A stretch of DNA of 64,000 nt, from NCBI RefSeq assembly GCF_017591435.1, contig NC_059300.1, forward strand, positions 14,431,960-14,495,959. The letters are read 5' to 3'. Positions 12,001-23,366 of the stretch are shown here, piece after piece (the first letter of the stretch is position 1; the number at the start of each line of letters is the position of its first letter). The notes under the pieces were generated by a model. The model made no database searches, had not been told where the DNA came from, and saw only the letters and a list, made by a program, of their open reading frames with translations. Source of the DNA: Portunus trituberculatus. Taxonomy: Eukaryota; Arthropoda; Malacostraca; Decapoda; Portunidae. A program made the position numbers and the translations under genes.

Positions 12001-13500
12001 TTAAATTGATGAAAACAAGCTAATATAGAAAAACCAAAGTGAAATTAACAAAAACGTGGTATTTTAGTAGTTTTTAGGTTTTTTCCACCAAAACACATAA
12101 ATGCTACCAAAACACACTGTTTGTCTAAGGAACTGAAATATGTCAAAAATGTGTTATTTTGGTGTATTTCAGCGTTTTATGCACCAAAATTCAAAGTGCA
12201 GGCAAAACACACTATTTGTCTAAGGAACTGAAATATATGAAAAAAATTGATTATTTTGGTGTATTCCAGCGTTTTATGCAAAAAAACTCAAAATTGCTGG
12301 CAAAACACACTATTTGTCTAATAAACTTAAATATGTCAAAAAAGTGTTATTTTGGTGTATTCCAGCGTTTTATGCACCAAAACTCAGAATGCAAGCAAAA
12401 CACTATTTGTCTAAGGAACTGATATATGTCTAAAATGGGTTATTTTGGTGTATTACAGCGTTTTGTGCACCAAAACTCAGAAATGCATGCAAAGCACTAT
12501 ATTTGTTAAACTAAACGTCTTATTTATGTGTTTTTAAGGTGTTTTATGAAAAAAAACTATCTCGATTGAAAATTTTGCTTATTCGTCATTTTACATTGTG
12601 TTGCTTTAAAATGATTAAATTGATGAAAACAAGCTAATATAGAGAAACCGAAGTGAAATTAACAAAACCTGGTATTTTAAGAGTTTTTATCTTTTTTCCA
12701 CCAAAACACAGAAATGCTACCAAAACACACTATTTGTCTAAGGAACTGAAATATGTCATAAATGGGTTATTTTGGTGTATTTCAGCGTTTTATGCACCAA
12801 AACTCAAAATGCAGGCAAAACACATTATTTGTCTAAGGAACTGAAATACATCAAGAATGGGTTATTTTGGTGTATTCCAGCGTTTTATGCAACAAAGCTC
12901 AGAATTGCAGGCAAAACACACTGTTTGTCTAAGGAACTCAAATATGTCAAAAAAGGTGTTATTTTGGCGTATTCCAGCGTGTTATGCACCAAAACTCAGA
13001 ATGTAGGCAAAACACACTATTTGTTTAAGGAACTGAAATATGTCAAAATGGGTTGTTTTTGGTGTATTACAGCATTTTCTGCACCAAAACTTAGAAATGC
13101 ATGCAAAGAACTATATTTGTTAAACGTCTTATTTATGTGTTTTTATGGTGTTTTATGAAAAAAAACTATCTTGATTGAAAATTTTGCTTATTCGTCATTT
13201 TACATTGTTTTGCTTTAAAATAATTAAATTGATGAAAACAAGCTAATATAGAGAAACCAAAGTGAAATTACACAAAAACGTGGTATTTTAGTAGTTTTTA
13301 GTTTTTTTTCCACCGAAACACATAAATGATACCAAAACACACTATTTGTCGAAGGAACTAAAATATGTCAAAAATGGGTTATTTTGGTGTATTTCAGTGT
13401 TTTATGCACCAAATTTAAAATGCAAGCAAAACACACTATTTGTTTAAGGAACTGAAACATATCAGAAATGGGTTATTTTGGTGTATTCCAGCGTTTTATG
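9079..13500 (+). repeat. Satellite array, forward block 2 (subfamily A changing to B)
   Basis: Continuation of the ~96-bp monomer array. Up to about 10000 the spacers still read AAAACGATAAAATTGATG (subfamily A, with some rearranged short units at 9290-9500). From about 10440 onward they read CTTTAAAATAATTAAATTGATG and GAAACCAAAGTGAAATTAAC (subfamily B). Spacer landmarks near 10430, 10945, 11378, 11958, 12570 and 13175 give periods of about 430 to 610 bp. No gene is seen. Confidence 0.95.
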
Positions 13501-14170
13501 TGTTACGGACCCCCCGTAACATACTCCACTACCATGCCCTCCTCCGCTTGTTACCTCGTTCGCCACCTCTCCGGCTCCCCTTCCACGTCACCGTCTCGTG
13601 AACCTTCCACGCCACCATCTCATGAACCCTCCACGTCACCGTTTCATGAAACCCCGTTACTGTCCCGAAGTTGGATTCACGCTGCCCCATTCGACTCCAG
13701 CGGAAGTGTTAAAGCAAGCTTGGCTTTCTGTAAAGTCAAGTCGAGGTCCAGGCCTCAACCAGAGAACACAACGCCTCTTGGGATTACCGTGGGATCAACC
13801 ATCACCCAGCACTTCACCACTGCGACACCGCATAAGTATCACTCCCCCTCGTCCCGTGTTTTCCACATTGCCTCCATATAGGATTAGGATTATTGTTAGG
13901 TATTAAGTTGGGATTTATTGTTGTATTTATTTCTGTGTTATATGTATATGTGTATGTCATTTTCCTGTGTTTTATGTTATATATGTGTTTCATGTTTCAG
14001 GTCATATCTATGTGTGTCAGTTTCATTATGGGTTATTAAAATAGCTTTTTAAAGTGCCCCCTTTGCATTTCCTCACCAGTTGAACCTGCAGTGTTTTTTT
14101 TTTTTTTTTAGTGTTATTGTTCACTCGCTCCCCGATGCCAATCTTACCCGTTTAACCGGTGAACGTAACA
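13501..14170 (+). repeat. 5' LTR of the Gmr1-like element
   Basis: Starts TGTTACGG and ends GAACGTAACA. It repeats at 19689-20348 with moderate divergence and small indels. The start and end contain short inverted words (TGTTACG / CGTAACA) typical of LTR termini. The proline/serine-rich open frame at 13468-13881 lies mainly inside this LTR and is not considered a gene. Confidence 0.92.
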
Positions 14171-14172
14171 AT

Positions 14173-14190
14173 TGGCGACCCTGACAGGAC
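14173..14190 (+). other. Primer binding site
   Basis: TGGCGACCCTGACAGGAC starts two bases after the LTR edge. It begins with TGG, the complement of a tRNA CCA end, as required for minus-strand priming. The TGGCGACC word is common in metazoan Ty3/gypsy elements. I have not assigned the tRNA. Confidence 0.8.
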
Positions 14191-14377
14191 TATTATATCC
14201 CATGTTCAGTGTTCCATTTTTCCAGTGACTTTATTTTCTGTCATTACATTATTTTTTCTTATGTTTCTGTGGTGTTGTGACTTTGATGTGGTTTTTTTCT
14301 GTGACTTACTCTGCGTGTGGTTTAAATTTACCTTTGTGCGATCAAGTAGCTCGTGACTTTCATTGGTATCGCATAGC

Positions 14378-14549
14378 AGTGGTAGAGCAGGAAACCAGGA
14401 GTGTCAGTTTCATTATGGGTTATTAAAATAGCTTTTTAAAGTGCCCCTTATGCATTTCCTCACCAGTTGAACCTGCAGTTTTTTTTTTTATTGTTATTTT
14501 TCACCCGCTCCCCGATGCCAATCTTACCAGTGGTAGAGCAGGAAACCAG
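14378..14549 (+). repeat. Leader duplication containing a copy of the LTR 3' part
   Basis: The 21-base word AGTGGTAGAGCAGGAAACCAG-type sequence at 14378 recurs at 14529. The segment between them (from about 14401) copies about 130 bases of the 3' part of the LTR (14014-14150: GTGTCAGTTTCATTATGGG through CCCCGATGCCAATCTTACC). It looks like a template switch during reverse transcription or a later unequal exchange. The rest of the leader, 14190-14973, has no recognisable feature beyond AT-rich and T-rich tracts. Confidence 0.8.
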
Positions 14550-14973
14550 ATAGAAAGGCGTGTTCACCGATAGCACTTATCTTTATTTTTTGCACATAGG
14601 CAGGTGTGTAATAAGTGTTATCCAAGTGTTGGGATCATCATATGTTCATGCGAATTCTCAATCCCCTCACTTCGCGGATCATTTTTCTCGCTAGTTAGAA
14701 TCGGCCATTTTAATTAGTCTCTCAGACTAATCCGCCTCCTTATCAATAACAAGTCTCAGTACAATTCGCTCCTCACCCTCAAGTCTCGTAACTAGAGTAA
14801 TCCGGATCCCTCTTAATGCCGTAACTCATAATTGTGATTGTACTCATAAGTGTTTGCTTAAGTATAATCTAGGTAATTTCAAAGGTTGCCTTTATTATCA
14901 CTCTGCCAAGTTCCTCACTTAAGTAATTCGCTTATCATTTTTTTTTTTTTTTGTGGTTTAACATCTATTTAAT

Positions 14974-16260
14974 ATGGCTTCCGCTCAGTTTAACGTTGAA
15001 GATTTTGTGCTGACCCTTCTCTGGAACAACTTAAAGATGCTAATATACAGAAGGTCTAATGGAAAGCCATCGCTAAACATTTTGATGTTCCCATCACGTC
15101 TCAGATGACTAAAGAGGTCATTAAGAATGTAGTTGTTGAACATCTAGTGCAAGAAGGTCAGTTGCTAGGAAATGCCATAGAAGAGTTAACTCCCATGTCA
15201 GCCTCTACGAGGACTATAATACACAGTCCCCAGGAAGAACAGGATAAGAGTAGGATAAGTCAGTGGGAAATTGAGAAGCTTAAACTAGAATACCGGATGC
15301 ATGAAAACAAATGCAACTACAGGCAGAAAAAGAAGCGAAAGAAATGCAACTACAGGCAGAAAAAGAAGCGAAAGAAATGCAACTACAGGCAGAAAGAGAA
15401 GCGAGAGAATTACAGGAAAGACAAATGCAACTACAGGCAGAAAAGGAAAGAGAGAATTTCAGTTACAACTTAAAAGGCAGGAGAAAGAGTTAGAAATTCA
15501 GGAGTTAGCCCTACGAAATGACGCTAAGTTTAGAGGGGAAGAAATAGATATAAAGAAAAGTTAGCAAGCTTTAATCCCGCTACAGCTGCTCCGCTAGTTC
15601 CCCCTTTTGATGAATCTGATGTTGACGGGTCATTTCGCGCTTTTGAGAGCATTGCTAATAGGAATAAATGGCCCAAGGATCAGTGGGTGTCTCTCCTTGT
15701 CCCTAAGCTAGTAGGAAAAGCTTATAGGGTATACAACGGCCTTAGTGATGAGGTAGAATATGAAGAGATCAAAGGTAACATTCTAGACGCCTACTCTATC
15801 ACTTCTGATGGATACAGACAACAGTTCCGAAAGTATGTAAAACCAGAGTCTCACACTTATGTTGAATTTGCTAGTGAGAAACTAAGACAATTTAAGAAAT
15901 GGTTAGCCGCCCTTAACATTACCACCTTTTCGGAGTTGCTCAATCTAATGGTCCTGGAAGAATGGAAGAACAAGTTACCCTTTAATATTTTGAGGCATGT
16001 GGAAGAACGGGGAGAAAGTGATCTTATGTCTGCCGCTAAAGTGGCTGATGCGTTTGCTTTGTTGATGGGATCCCTGGGTAGTAGAGGTCGTGGTTCACTA
16101 TTTAATGTTAGGTCCTCCTTTGGGGAAGGTTTTGGGGCGCGGGTGGTAAGCCGACCGGATTCTCGCCAAATGCATATAATTCCCCTGGTGTACATACTGT
16201 AAGAAGCCAGGTCACACGATCCAAAAATGTAGACACCCAAATTGCAAGGCCTCTCAACGT
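14974..16260 (+). pseudogene. Gag of the Gmr1-like element, multiple frameshifts
   Basis: Begins with ATG at 14974 (MASAQFNVEDFV) and can be followed through at least three frames. The N-terminal part (KEVIKNVVVEHLV, 15105 onward) resembles the SAP-like start of vertebrate-type gypsy gags. A coiled-coil stretch at 15311-15460 consists of three to four 33-bp repeats encoding MQLQAEKEAKE. The main capsid part, 15600-16080, reads FDESDVDGSFRAFESIA, then WVSLLVPKLVGKAYRVYNGL and DGYRQQFRKYVKP, the SCAN-related capsid fold. A zinc knuckle CKKPGHTIQKC lies at about 16197-16250 after a stop. Breaks are seen at about 15010, 15056 (TAA), 15308, 15470, 15560 and 16200. Some are single-base changes in A-runs. 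Confidence 0.82.
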
Positions 16261-16272
16261 CAACTTTCTTTT

Positions 16273-16740
16273 ATGGCCCCTAAACCTAACACATATGAGA
16301 ACAAGAAACCAGTGGCCCTAGCTAACCCTGTCAACTCTCCTCTAGAACTTTATGACTCGTACATGTATCAAGGTAAAGTGTCCCTGACTGATGGTAAAGA
16401 CAAGGCAATAAATGTCAAGGTTCTGCGTGATACAGGTGCTGCCCAATCCATCTTAAGGGAAGATGTCATCCCTAACATCAAACAGGCTTTCACTGGGAGA
16501 AGGTGATCCTTACAGGTCTCGAATCACAGCTCTCCTATCCCTTGGCTAAAATTAGCTTACAGTGCCCTTTCATTTCAGGAGAGGTTGAGGTAGCCATTAA
16601 ACCTGGTGAACTGCCAGTACCGGGGTACATCTTGTACTGGGTAACGATCTTGCGGGTAACTTGGCTGTTCCAAACTTAATTGTTCTTGATTCTCCCTTAA
16701 CAGAAAGTCCCACTAAGACCCTGGACGAAACATCCCTCAC
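16273..16740 (+). pseudogene. Aspartic protease of the Gmr1-like element
   Basis: The open frame from 16273 to 16506 contains KVLRDTGAAQSIL, the retropepsin active-site triplet DTG in its usual hydrophobic setting. After a frameshift near 16503 the C-terminal half is still readable, ending in a GNDLAGN segment (about 16640-16665), which corresponds to the conserved LLGxDLxG of the family. It would process Gag and Pol. No stand-alone start codon is required, as it would be made as part of a polyprotein. Confidence 0.82.
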
Positions 16741-16749
16741 TTCTTCCCA

Positions 16750-18300
16750 GTGTGTGCAGTCACCAGGTCTCAGTCCAAGTCCCCTGCCCTTTCACCACCT
16801 CCTCCACCAATGATTGCCTCTACTGACAACTTGTACAATAACATCATTTTAAAGAAGAATTTGATTAATGCTCAGGAACAGGATCTCACTTTGGCTAAGA
16901 CCAGACATGTTGCCAGTGAGACAAAGGATATGTCTAAATTGCCTTGTTTTTATTATCAGGAAGGAGTCCTGATGCGTGCCTGAACTGAAACAACTAGACA
17001 CCTGGTCAGAAACACATCAAGTTGTCATCCCTTGTCTGTAAGACCAGCCATTATAGAACTAGCTCATGATGGATTGTCAGGTCATCTAGGCATCCAAAAA
17101 ACCTACAAGAAGGCTCTTCAACATTTTTTTGGCCAGGAATGAAAAAGGATGTGTCACACTATGTAAAAACATGTCACATATGTCAAATTGTGGGTAAGCC
17201 TAACGAACGCCTTGTGCCAGCTCCTCTGACGCCTATTCCAGTTCAGACGGAGCCCTTCGAAAAGATCATTCTAGACTGCGTAGGGCCCTTACCCAAAACC
17301 AAACGAGGGAATCAGTATTTGTTAACCCTCATGGATCCCACTACCAGGTACCCTGAAGCATTCCCTCTTAAGAACATCACATCAAAGACCATTGTAAAAC
17401 ATCTAATACATTTTTTCACCTCGGTAGGAATTCCAAAACAAATTCAGTCTGACAAGGGTAGCAATTTCACTAGCCATTTTTCCAACAGATAGTGAATGAG
17501 CTAAACATCGACCATGTTACCTCCTCGGCTTACCACCCCAATCCCAAGGCTGTCTGGAGCGGTTTCACCAAACATTAAAATCCATGATGAAGAAGTATTG
17601 CTTGGAGCATCAAGGAGACTGGGATGAAAGTATTTCTTTCCTTCTCTTCGCTTTAAGAGAATCTCCTCAAGATTCTTTAGGTTACTCCCTTTTGAATTAC
17701 TCTATGGTAGACAGATCAGGGGCCTCTCAAAATATTAAAGGATCAATGGTTTACTCAAAATACTCCTTCAAGCCCCAGTGTGTCTGACTACATCAGTAAC
17801 CTTAAGAATAAAATCAGTGAAGTCAGATCTTTTGCTAAATCAAACTTCCTCAAATCTCAAACTAAAATGCAACAGAATTCTCTTCCCAAATCTGTCATGA
17901 GAAGTTTCAAACCAGGAGACAAGGTTTTACTTTTTCTCCCACTCCAGGCAATGCTCTTCACAGTAAGTTCATGGGACCTTATGTTGTGGCTCAAAAACTA
18001 AGTCCATTAAATTATGTGGTCCACACTCCTGACCGTCGTAAGGATTCCCAACTAGTTCATATTAACCTAATGAAACCTTACCACTCCAGAGAACCAGAGG
18101 ACGACTTGTCTCGCACTGTACCTGTATGTCTGGTAGGGAAGGAGTCTGGTCCTGTGCCCCCCGAGGAAGAGTCCGACATCGAATTCCTCTTCTCGTCACC
18201 TAAAGGACGCCCCTCAAACAGCCAAATCATGTCCGACCTTGATGAGGTGTTTCTTTCCTTAACACCTTCACAACAGTCTGATCTTAAAAGTTATTGCTAG
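16750..18300 (+). pseudogene. Integrase of the Gmr1-like element, located before reverse transcriptase
   Basis: The region can be read through several short frames. A linker rich in proline and serine (16750-16830) is followed by an N-terminal extension. The zinc-binding domain has LAHDGLSGHLG for the two histidines (about 17060) and CHICQ for the two cysteines (about 17170). The core has the first Asp in LDCVGPLP (about 17274) and the second in QSDKGSNF (about 17450). The Glu lies in a stretch reading LERFHQTL (about 17553), where a two-base irregularity breaks the frame. The C-terminal part has FKPGDKVLLF (about 17910) and a GPY motif, MGPYVV (about 17970), then HINLMKPYHSR. The final acidic tail leads without a gap into the reverse transcriptase. 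Breaks occur near 16983 (TGA), 17130, 17480, 17545, 17790 and 17960. Confidence 0.9.
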
Positions 18301-19665
18301 ACTTTTCTGAAATCACAGTGACCTTCCAGGACTTTGTAATACTATCCAACATGACATAACATTAATATCTAATGACATCAAGCCTATAAGACAACCAGCC
18401 TATCGCATTTCACCCATTATAAGAGACTTGATGAAAAAAGAGGTAGACTATCTGCTCTGTCATCACCTTGCAGAACCTAGTATATCTCCATGGGCTTCTC
18501 CCTGCCTGTTAACATCTAAGCCAGATGGTAGTAGTCGATTTTGCACCGACTACAGGAAATTAAATAAAGTGACGGTGCCAGACTCCTACCCATTGCCCTT
18601 GATAGAGGACCTTATAGATAGTATAGAAGTAGCCAAATTTGTAACCACTATAGACTTACTTAAAGGTTACTACCAGATTCCCCTCTCGGACGAGGCCCGA
18701 ATAATATCCGCCTTCATCACCCCCTTCGGACTATACCAATACACAGTGATGCCCTTCGGCTTGTCTAATGCTCCCGCCATCTTCCAGAGAGCTATAAATT
18801 ACATCACCCAGGACTTGGAGGGAACATCCGCCTATCTGGACGACCTGGTGGTGACTTCGGATGACTGGTTGACACATTTGACCCGTCTTCGGAGGCAGAA
18901 GGGTCGGTTGCACGAAGCCAGGCTTACAATCAACTTGGCCAAATCCACCTTCGGGAAGTCTACGGTAGTCTACCTGGGACATGTGGTGGGGAACGGCAAG
19001 GTTCGCCCCAAGAGAGCTAACGTGGAGGCCATCCTTGGCTTCCCTATCCCCACCACCAGGAAAGCTCTCATGAGGTTCTTGGGGATGGCTGGTTTCTACA
19101 GACGCTTCTGTAGGAACTTCTCCACCCTGGCCGCCCCCCTGACGGACCTTATCAGCACTTCTGTCCCCTTCCACTGCACCCCGACCTGTGACCAAGCCTT
19201 CCAACATCTCAAGGCATTCCTCTCCTCGAAGCCAGTGGTCTGGACACCAGATAACTCCCGCCCCTTCCATCTACAAATGGACGCGAGTGGAGTTGGAGTG
19301 AGTGCTGTCCTACTACAAACGGACCCCATAAGCGGCATCCTCCATCCCATCGCCTATCACTCCACCAAGCTGAAGAAACATCAACTCAACTACTCCACCA
19401 TCGAGAAGGAGGCTCTGGCAATCGTCCTGGCGCTCCAACGTTTTGAGTGCTACCTTCATCCTGGTCCTCAAACTACGAAGGTCTTCACCGATCACAATCC
19501 TCTGGCCTTCCTTCACGCCATGAAGAACCGAAATCAACGCATTCTTAGGTGGGCCTTGTTAACTCAACCCTTCAACTTGGAAGTCCACCATATCAAAGGG
19601 GTGGACAACATCGTCGCCGACGCCTTAACAAGATCTCCCGTCTCACCTCCTTCAAGAGCCCATAA
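18301..19665 (+). pseudogene. Reverse transcriptase-RNase H of the Gmr1-like element
   Basis: The main open frame starts at 18428 and runs on into the 3' LTR; the domain itself begins near 18310 with a broken lead-in containing PIRQPAYRISP. Reverse transcriptase motifs in order: SPWASPCLL, RFCTDYRKLN, catalytic Asp in TIDLLKGYYQIP (18653), VMPFGLSNAPAIFQ, catalytic YLDD at 18833-18844, LGHVVG, and FLGMAGFYRRF. RNase H has its four acidic residues in QMDASG, IEKEAL, FTDHNPL and NIVADALTRS. The pol order is therefore integrase first, reverse transcriptase-RNase H last. This is the best-preserved part of the element. The opposite-strand ORFs across 18731-19537 are shadows of it. Confidence 0.93.
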
Positions 19666-19674
19666 CGGAGGTCT

Positions 19675-19688
19675 TAGGGGGGAGGAAA
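19675..19688 (+). other. Polypurine tract
   Basis: A purine run, TTAGGGGGGAGGAAA-like, directly abuts the 3' LTR at 19689. It confirms that the element ends here and that no integrase follows RNase H. Confidence 0.85.
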
Positions 19689-20348
19689 TGTTACGGCCCG
19701 CCCGTAACATACTCCACTACCATCCTCTCCTCGGCTTGTTACCTCGTTCGCCACCTCTCCGACTCCCCTTCCACGTCACCGTCTCGTGAACCTTCCACGC
19801 CACCGTCTCATGAACCCTCAACGTCACCGTTTCATGAAGCCCCGCGTCCAGAAGTTGGATTCACGCGGCCTCATTCGACTCCAGCGGAAGTGTTAAAGCA
19901 AGCTCGGCTTTTTGAAAAGTCAAGTCGAGGTCCAGGCATCAACCAGTGAACACAACGCCTCTTGGGACTACCGTGGGATCAACCATCACCCAGCACTTCA
20001 CCACTGCGACACCGCATAAATATCACTTCCCTTCGTCCCGTGTTTTCTACATTGCCTCCATATAGGATTAGGATTATTGTTAGGTATTAAGTTGGGATTT
20101 ATTGTTGTATTTATTTCTATGTTATATGTATATGTGTATGTCATTTTCCTGTGTTTCATATTACATATGAGTTTCATGTTTAAAGTTATATATATGTGTG
20201 TCAGTTTCATTACTGGTTATTAAAATAGCTTTTTAATGTGCCCCCTTTGCATTTCCTCACCAATTGAACCTGCAGTGTTTTTTTTTTATTGTTATAGTTC
20301 ACCGGCTCCCCGATGCCAATCTTACCCGTTTAACCGGTGAACGTAACA
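19689..20348 (+). repeat. 3' LTR of the Gmr1-like element
   Basis: Second copy of the LTR, TGTTACGG to CGTAACA, 660 bp. After it the satellite resumes with TAAGCAACAAAACTC, a shifted copy of the TATGCAACAAAACTC word interrupted on the left side. Confidence 0.92.
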
Positions 20349-21630
20349 TAAGCAACAAAACTCAGAATTGCTGGCAAAACACACTATTTCTCTAAGGAAA
20401 TGAAATATTTCAAAAAGGTGTTATTTTGGTGTATTCCAGCGTTTTATACACCAAAACTCAGAGTGCAAGCAAAACACACTATTTGTCTAAGAAACTGAAA
20501 TATATATATATATAAAAAAAAAATGGGTTATTTTGGTGTATTACAACGTTTTGTGCACCAAAACTCAGAAATGCATGCAAAACACTATATTTGTTAAACG
20601 TCTCATTTATGTGTTTTTAAGGTGTTTTATGAAAAAAAACTATCTCGATTGAAAAATTTTGCTTGTTCGTCATTTTACATTGTTTTCCTTTAAAATAATT
20701 AAATTAATGAAAACAAGCTAATATAGAGAAACCAAAGTGAAATTACACAAAAACGTGGTATTTTTGTAGTTTTGAGCTTTTTTCCACCAAAACAGAGAAA
20801 TGCAACCACAATACACTATTTGTCTAAGGAATTGAAATATGTCAAAAATGATTTATTTTGGTGTATTTCAGCGTTTTATGCACCAAAACTCAAAATGTAG
20901 GCGAAACACACTATTTGTTAAAGGAACTGAAATATATCAAAAATAGGTTATTTTGGTGTATTCCAGCGTTTTATGCAACAAAACTCAGAATTGCAGGCAA
21001 AACACACTATTTATCTAAGGAACTTAAATATGTCAAAAAGGTGTTATTTTGGTGTATTCCAGCGTTTTATGCACCAAAACTTAGAAAGCAGGCAAAACAC
21101 ACGATTTGTCTAAGGAACAGAAATATGTCAAAAATGGGTTATTTTTAGTGTATTACAGCGTTTTGTGCACCAAAACTCAAAAGTGCATGCAAAGCACTAT
21201 ATTTGTTAAACGTCTTATCTATGTGTTTTTATGGTGTTTTATGAAAAAAAGTATCTCGATTGAAAATTTTGCATATTCGTCATTTTACATGGTTTTCCTT
21301 TAATACAAAAAAATTGATGAAAACAAGCAAATATAGAGAAACCAAAGTGAAATTAACAAAAACATGGTATTTTAGAAGTTTTTAGCTTTTTTCCACCAAA
21401 ACACAGAAATGCTACCAAAGCACACTATTTGTCTAAGGAACTGAAATATGTCAAAAATTGGTTATTTTGGTGTATTACAGCGTTTTATGCACCAATACTC
21501 AGAAATGCATGCAAAGCACTATATTTGTTAAACGTCTTATTTATGTGTTTTTAAGGTGTTTTATGGAAAAAAAACTATCTCGAATGAAAATTTTGCTTAT
21601 TCGTCATTTTACATTGTTTTGCTTTAAAAT
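20349..21630 (+). repeat. Satellite array, forward block 3 (subfamily B)
   Basis: Same ~96-bp monomers with subfamily B spacers near 20655, 21265 and 21590. The last interval is short, about 325 bp, showing loss of monomers. No gene is seen. Confidence 0.95.
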
Positions 21631-21851
21631 CGGGGCCGCCGTGGTACAGTGGAACCATGCGTGCTTTCGGATCCTAGAGGTCTCCAAGCGCACGGGTTTG
21701 AATCCTGTCCGCGGTCTGAGTGTAGGTTAGGCTTCCTCACTCGGGTCATCGGTTTCCTAGCGGGTGGGCTTTAAGATAAGAGGTACCCTAAAAAGTATCC
21801 TCTTTAGCCCATAAATTCCCGTGAAAAGCCCACATGGTATAAAAAAAAAAA
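21631..21851 (+). mobile_element. tRNA-derived SINE, apparently full length
   Basis: A GC-richer insert in a satellite spacer. It has an internal RNA polymerase III promoter: A box TGGTACAGTGG at 21642-21652 and B box GGTTTGAATCC at 21695-21705, about 42 bases apart, the spacing of a tRNA head. A unique body of about 120 bases follows, ending ATAAATTCCCGTGAAAAGCC, CACATGGTATA and an A-tail (21840-21851). The satellite word interrupted is TTTAAAAT / ATTAAATTGATG. The target duplication is hidden by the A-tail. The head is too degenerate in its acceptor stem to be called a tRNA gene. Confidence 0.9.
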
Positions 21852-23366
21852 TCATTATATTGATGAAAACAAGGTAATATAGAGAAACAGAAGTGAAATT
21901 AACAAAAACGTGGTATTTTAGCAGTTTTTTATTTTTTCCAACAAAATGCAGAAATGCAGCCAAAAAACACTATTTGTCTAAGAAGCTAAAATATATCAAA
22001 GATGGGTTATTTTGGTGTATTCCAGCGTTTTATGCACCAAAATTCAAAATGCAGGCAAAATACAATATTTGTCTATGTAACTTAAATATATCAAAAATGG
22101 GTTACTTTGGTGTATTCCAGCGCTTTATGCAACAAAACTCAGAATGCAAGCAAAACACACTATTTGTCTAAGGAACTGAAATAAGTAAAAAAAAATAGGT
22201 TATTTTGGTGTATTACAGCGTTTTGTGCACCAAAACTCAGAAATGCATGCAAACAACTATATTTGTCAAACGTCTTATTAATGTGTTTTTATAGTATTTG
22301 TTAAAAAAAAAAAAATCTCGATTGAAAATTTTGCTTATTCGTGATTATATATTGTTTTGCTTTAAAATAATTAAACTGATGAAAACAAGCTAATATGTAG
22401 AAACCAAAATGAAATTAACAGAAACGTGGTATTTTGTCGTGTTTAGGTTTTTTTCAACCAAAACACAGAAATGCTACCAAAACACACTATTTGTCTAAGC
22501 CTCTAAGGAACTGAAATATGTAAAAAATATGTTATTTTGGTGTATTCCAACGTTTTATACAATAAAACTTAGAATTGCTGGCAAACACACTATTTGTCTA
22601 AGGAACTTAAATATGTCAAAAAGGAGTTATTTTCGTGTATTCCAGCTTTTTATGCACAAAAACTCAGAATGCAGGCAAAACACACTATTTGTCTAAGGAA
22701 TTGAAATGTCAAAAAAGGGTTATTTTGGTGTATTACAGCGTTTTGTGCAGCAAAACTCAGAAATGCATGCAAACCAATATATTTGTTAAACGTCTTATTT
22801 ATGTATTTTTAAGGTGTTTTATGAAAAAAAACTATCTCGATTGAAAATTTTGCTTATTCGTCATTTTACAATGTTTTGCTTTAAGATAATCAAATTGATG
22901 AAAACAAGCTAATATAGAGAAACCGAAATGAAATTAACAAAACTTGGTATTTTAGTAGTTTATTATCTTTTTTCCACAAAAACACAAAAAATACTACCAA
23001 AACACACGATTTGTCTAAGGAAGTGAAACATGTCAAAAACGGGTTATTTTGGTGTATTTCAGCGTTTTATGCACCAAAACTCAAAATGCAGGCAAAACAC
23101 ACTATTTATCTAAGGAACTTATATATATCAAAAATGGGTAATTATGGTGTATTCCAGCGTTTTATGCAACAAAAATCAGAATTGCAGGCAAAACACACTA
23201 TTTGTCTAAGGAACTTACATATGTCAAATAGGTGTTATTTTGGTGTTTTCCAGCGTTTTATGCACCAAAACTCAGAATGCAGGCAAAACACACTATTTGT
23301 CTAACGAACAGAAATATGTCAAAAATGGGTTATTTGTGGTGCATTACAGCGTTTTGTGCACCAAAA
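21852..23366 (+). repeat. Satellite array, forward block 4 (subfamily B)
   Basis: Monomers and spacers continue, with spacer landmarks near 22325 and 22840. No gene is seen. Confidence 0.95.

Larger units (their letters stand above)
13501..20348 (+). mobile_element. Ty3/gypsy-type LTR retrotransposon with integrase upstream of reverse transcriptase (Gmr1-like order)
   Basis: Complete insertion with LTRs 13501-14170 (670 bp) and 19689-20348 (660 bp), a primer binding site beginning TGGCGACCC directly after the left LTR, and a purine tract before the right LTR. A 4-bp target duplication, TATG/TAAG with one mismatch, interrupts the satellite word TTTATGCAAC. Internal order is gag, protease, integrase, reverse transcriptase, RNase H, and the last domain runs straight to the 3' LTR. 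The reverse transcriptase is of gypsy type (VMPFGLSNAP, YLDD), yet the order is that of Ty1/copia. This combination is known from the Gmr1 group. Gag, protease and integrase are broken by several frameshifts, while reverse transcriptase-RNase H is one long open frame. Confidence 0.92.

Noticed and set aside
13468..13906. Two proline/serine-rich ORFs as host genes
   Set aside because: They lie in the 5' LTR of the Gmr1-like element and recur in the 3' LTR with frame changes.
18731..19537. Minus-strand ORFs of 74-179 codons
   Set aside because: Antisense shadows of the well-supported reverse transcriptase-RNase H frame.
21631..21710. A functional tRNA gene
   Set aside because: A and B boxes are present, but the acceptor stem is imperfect, and the unit continues into a SINE body with an A-tail.
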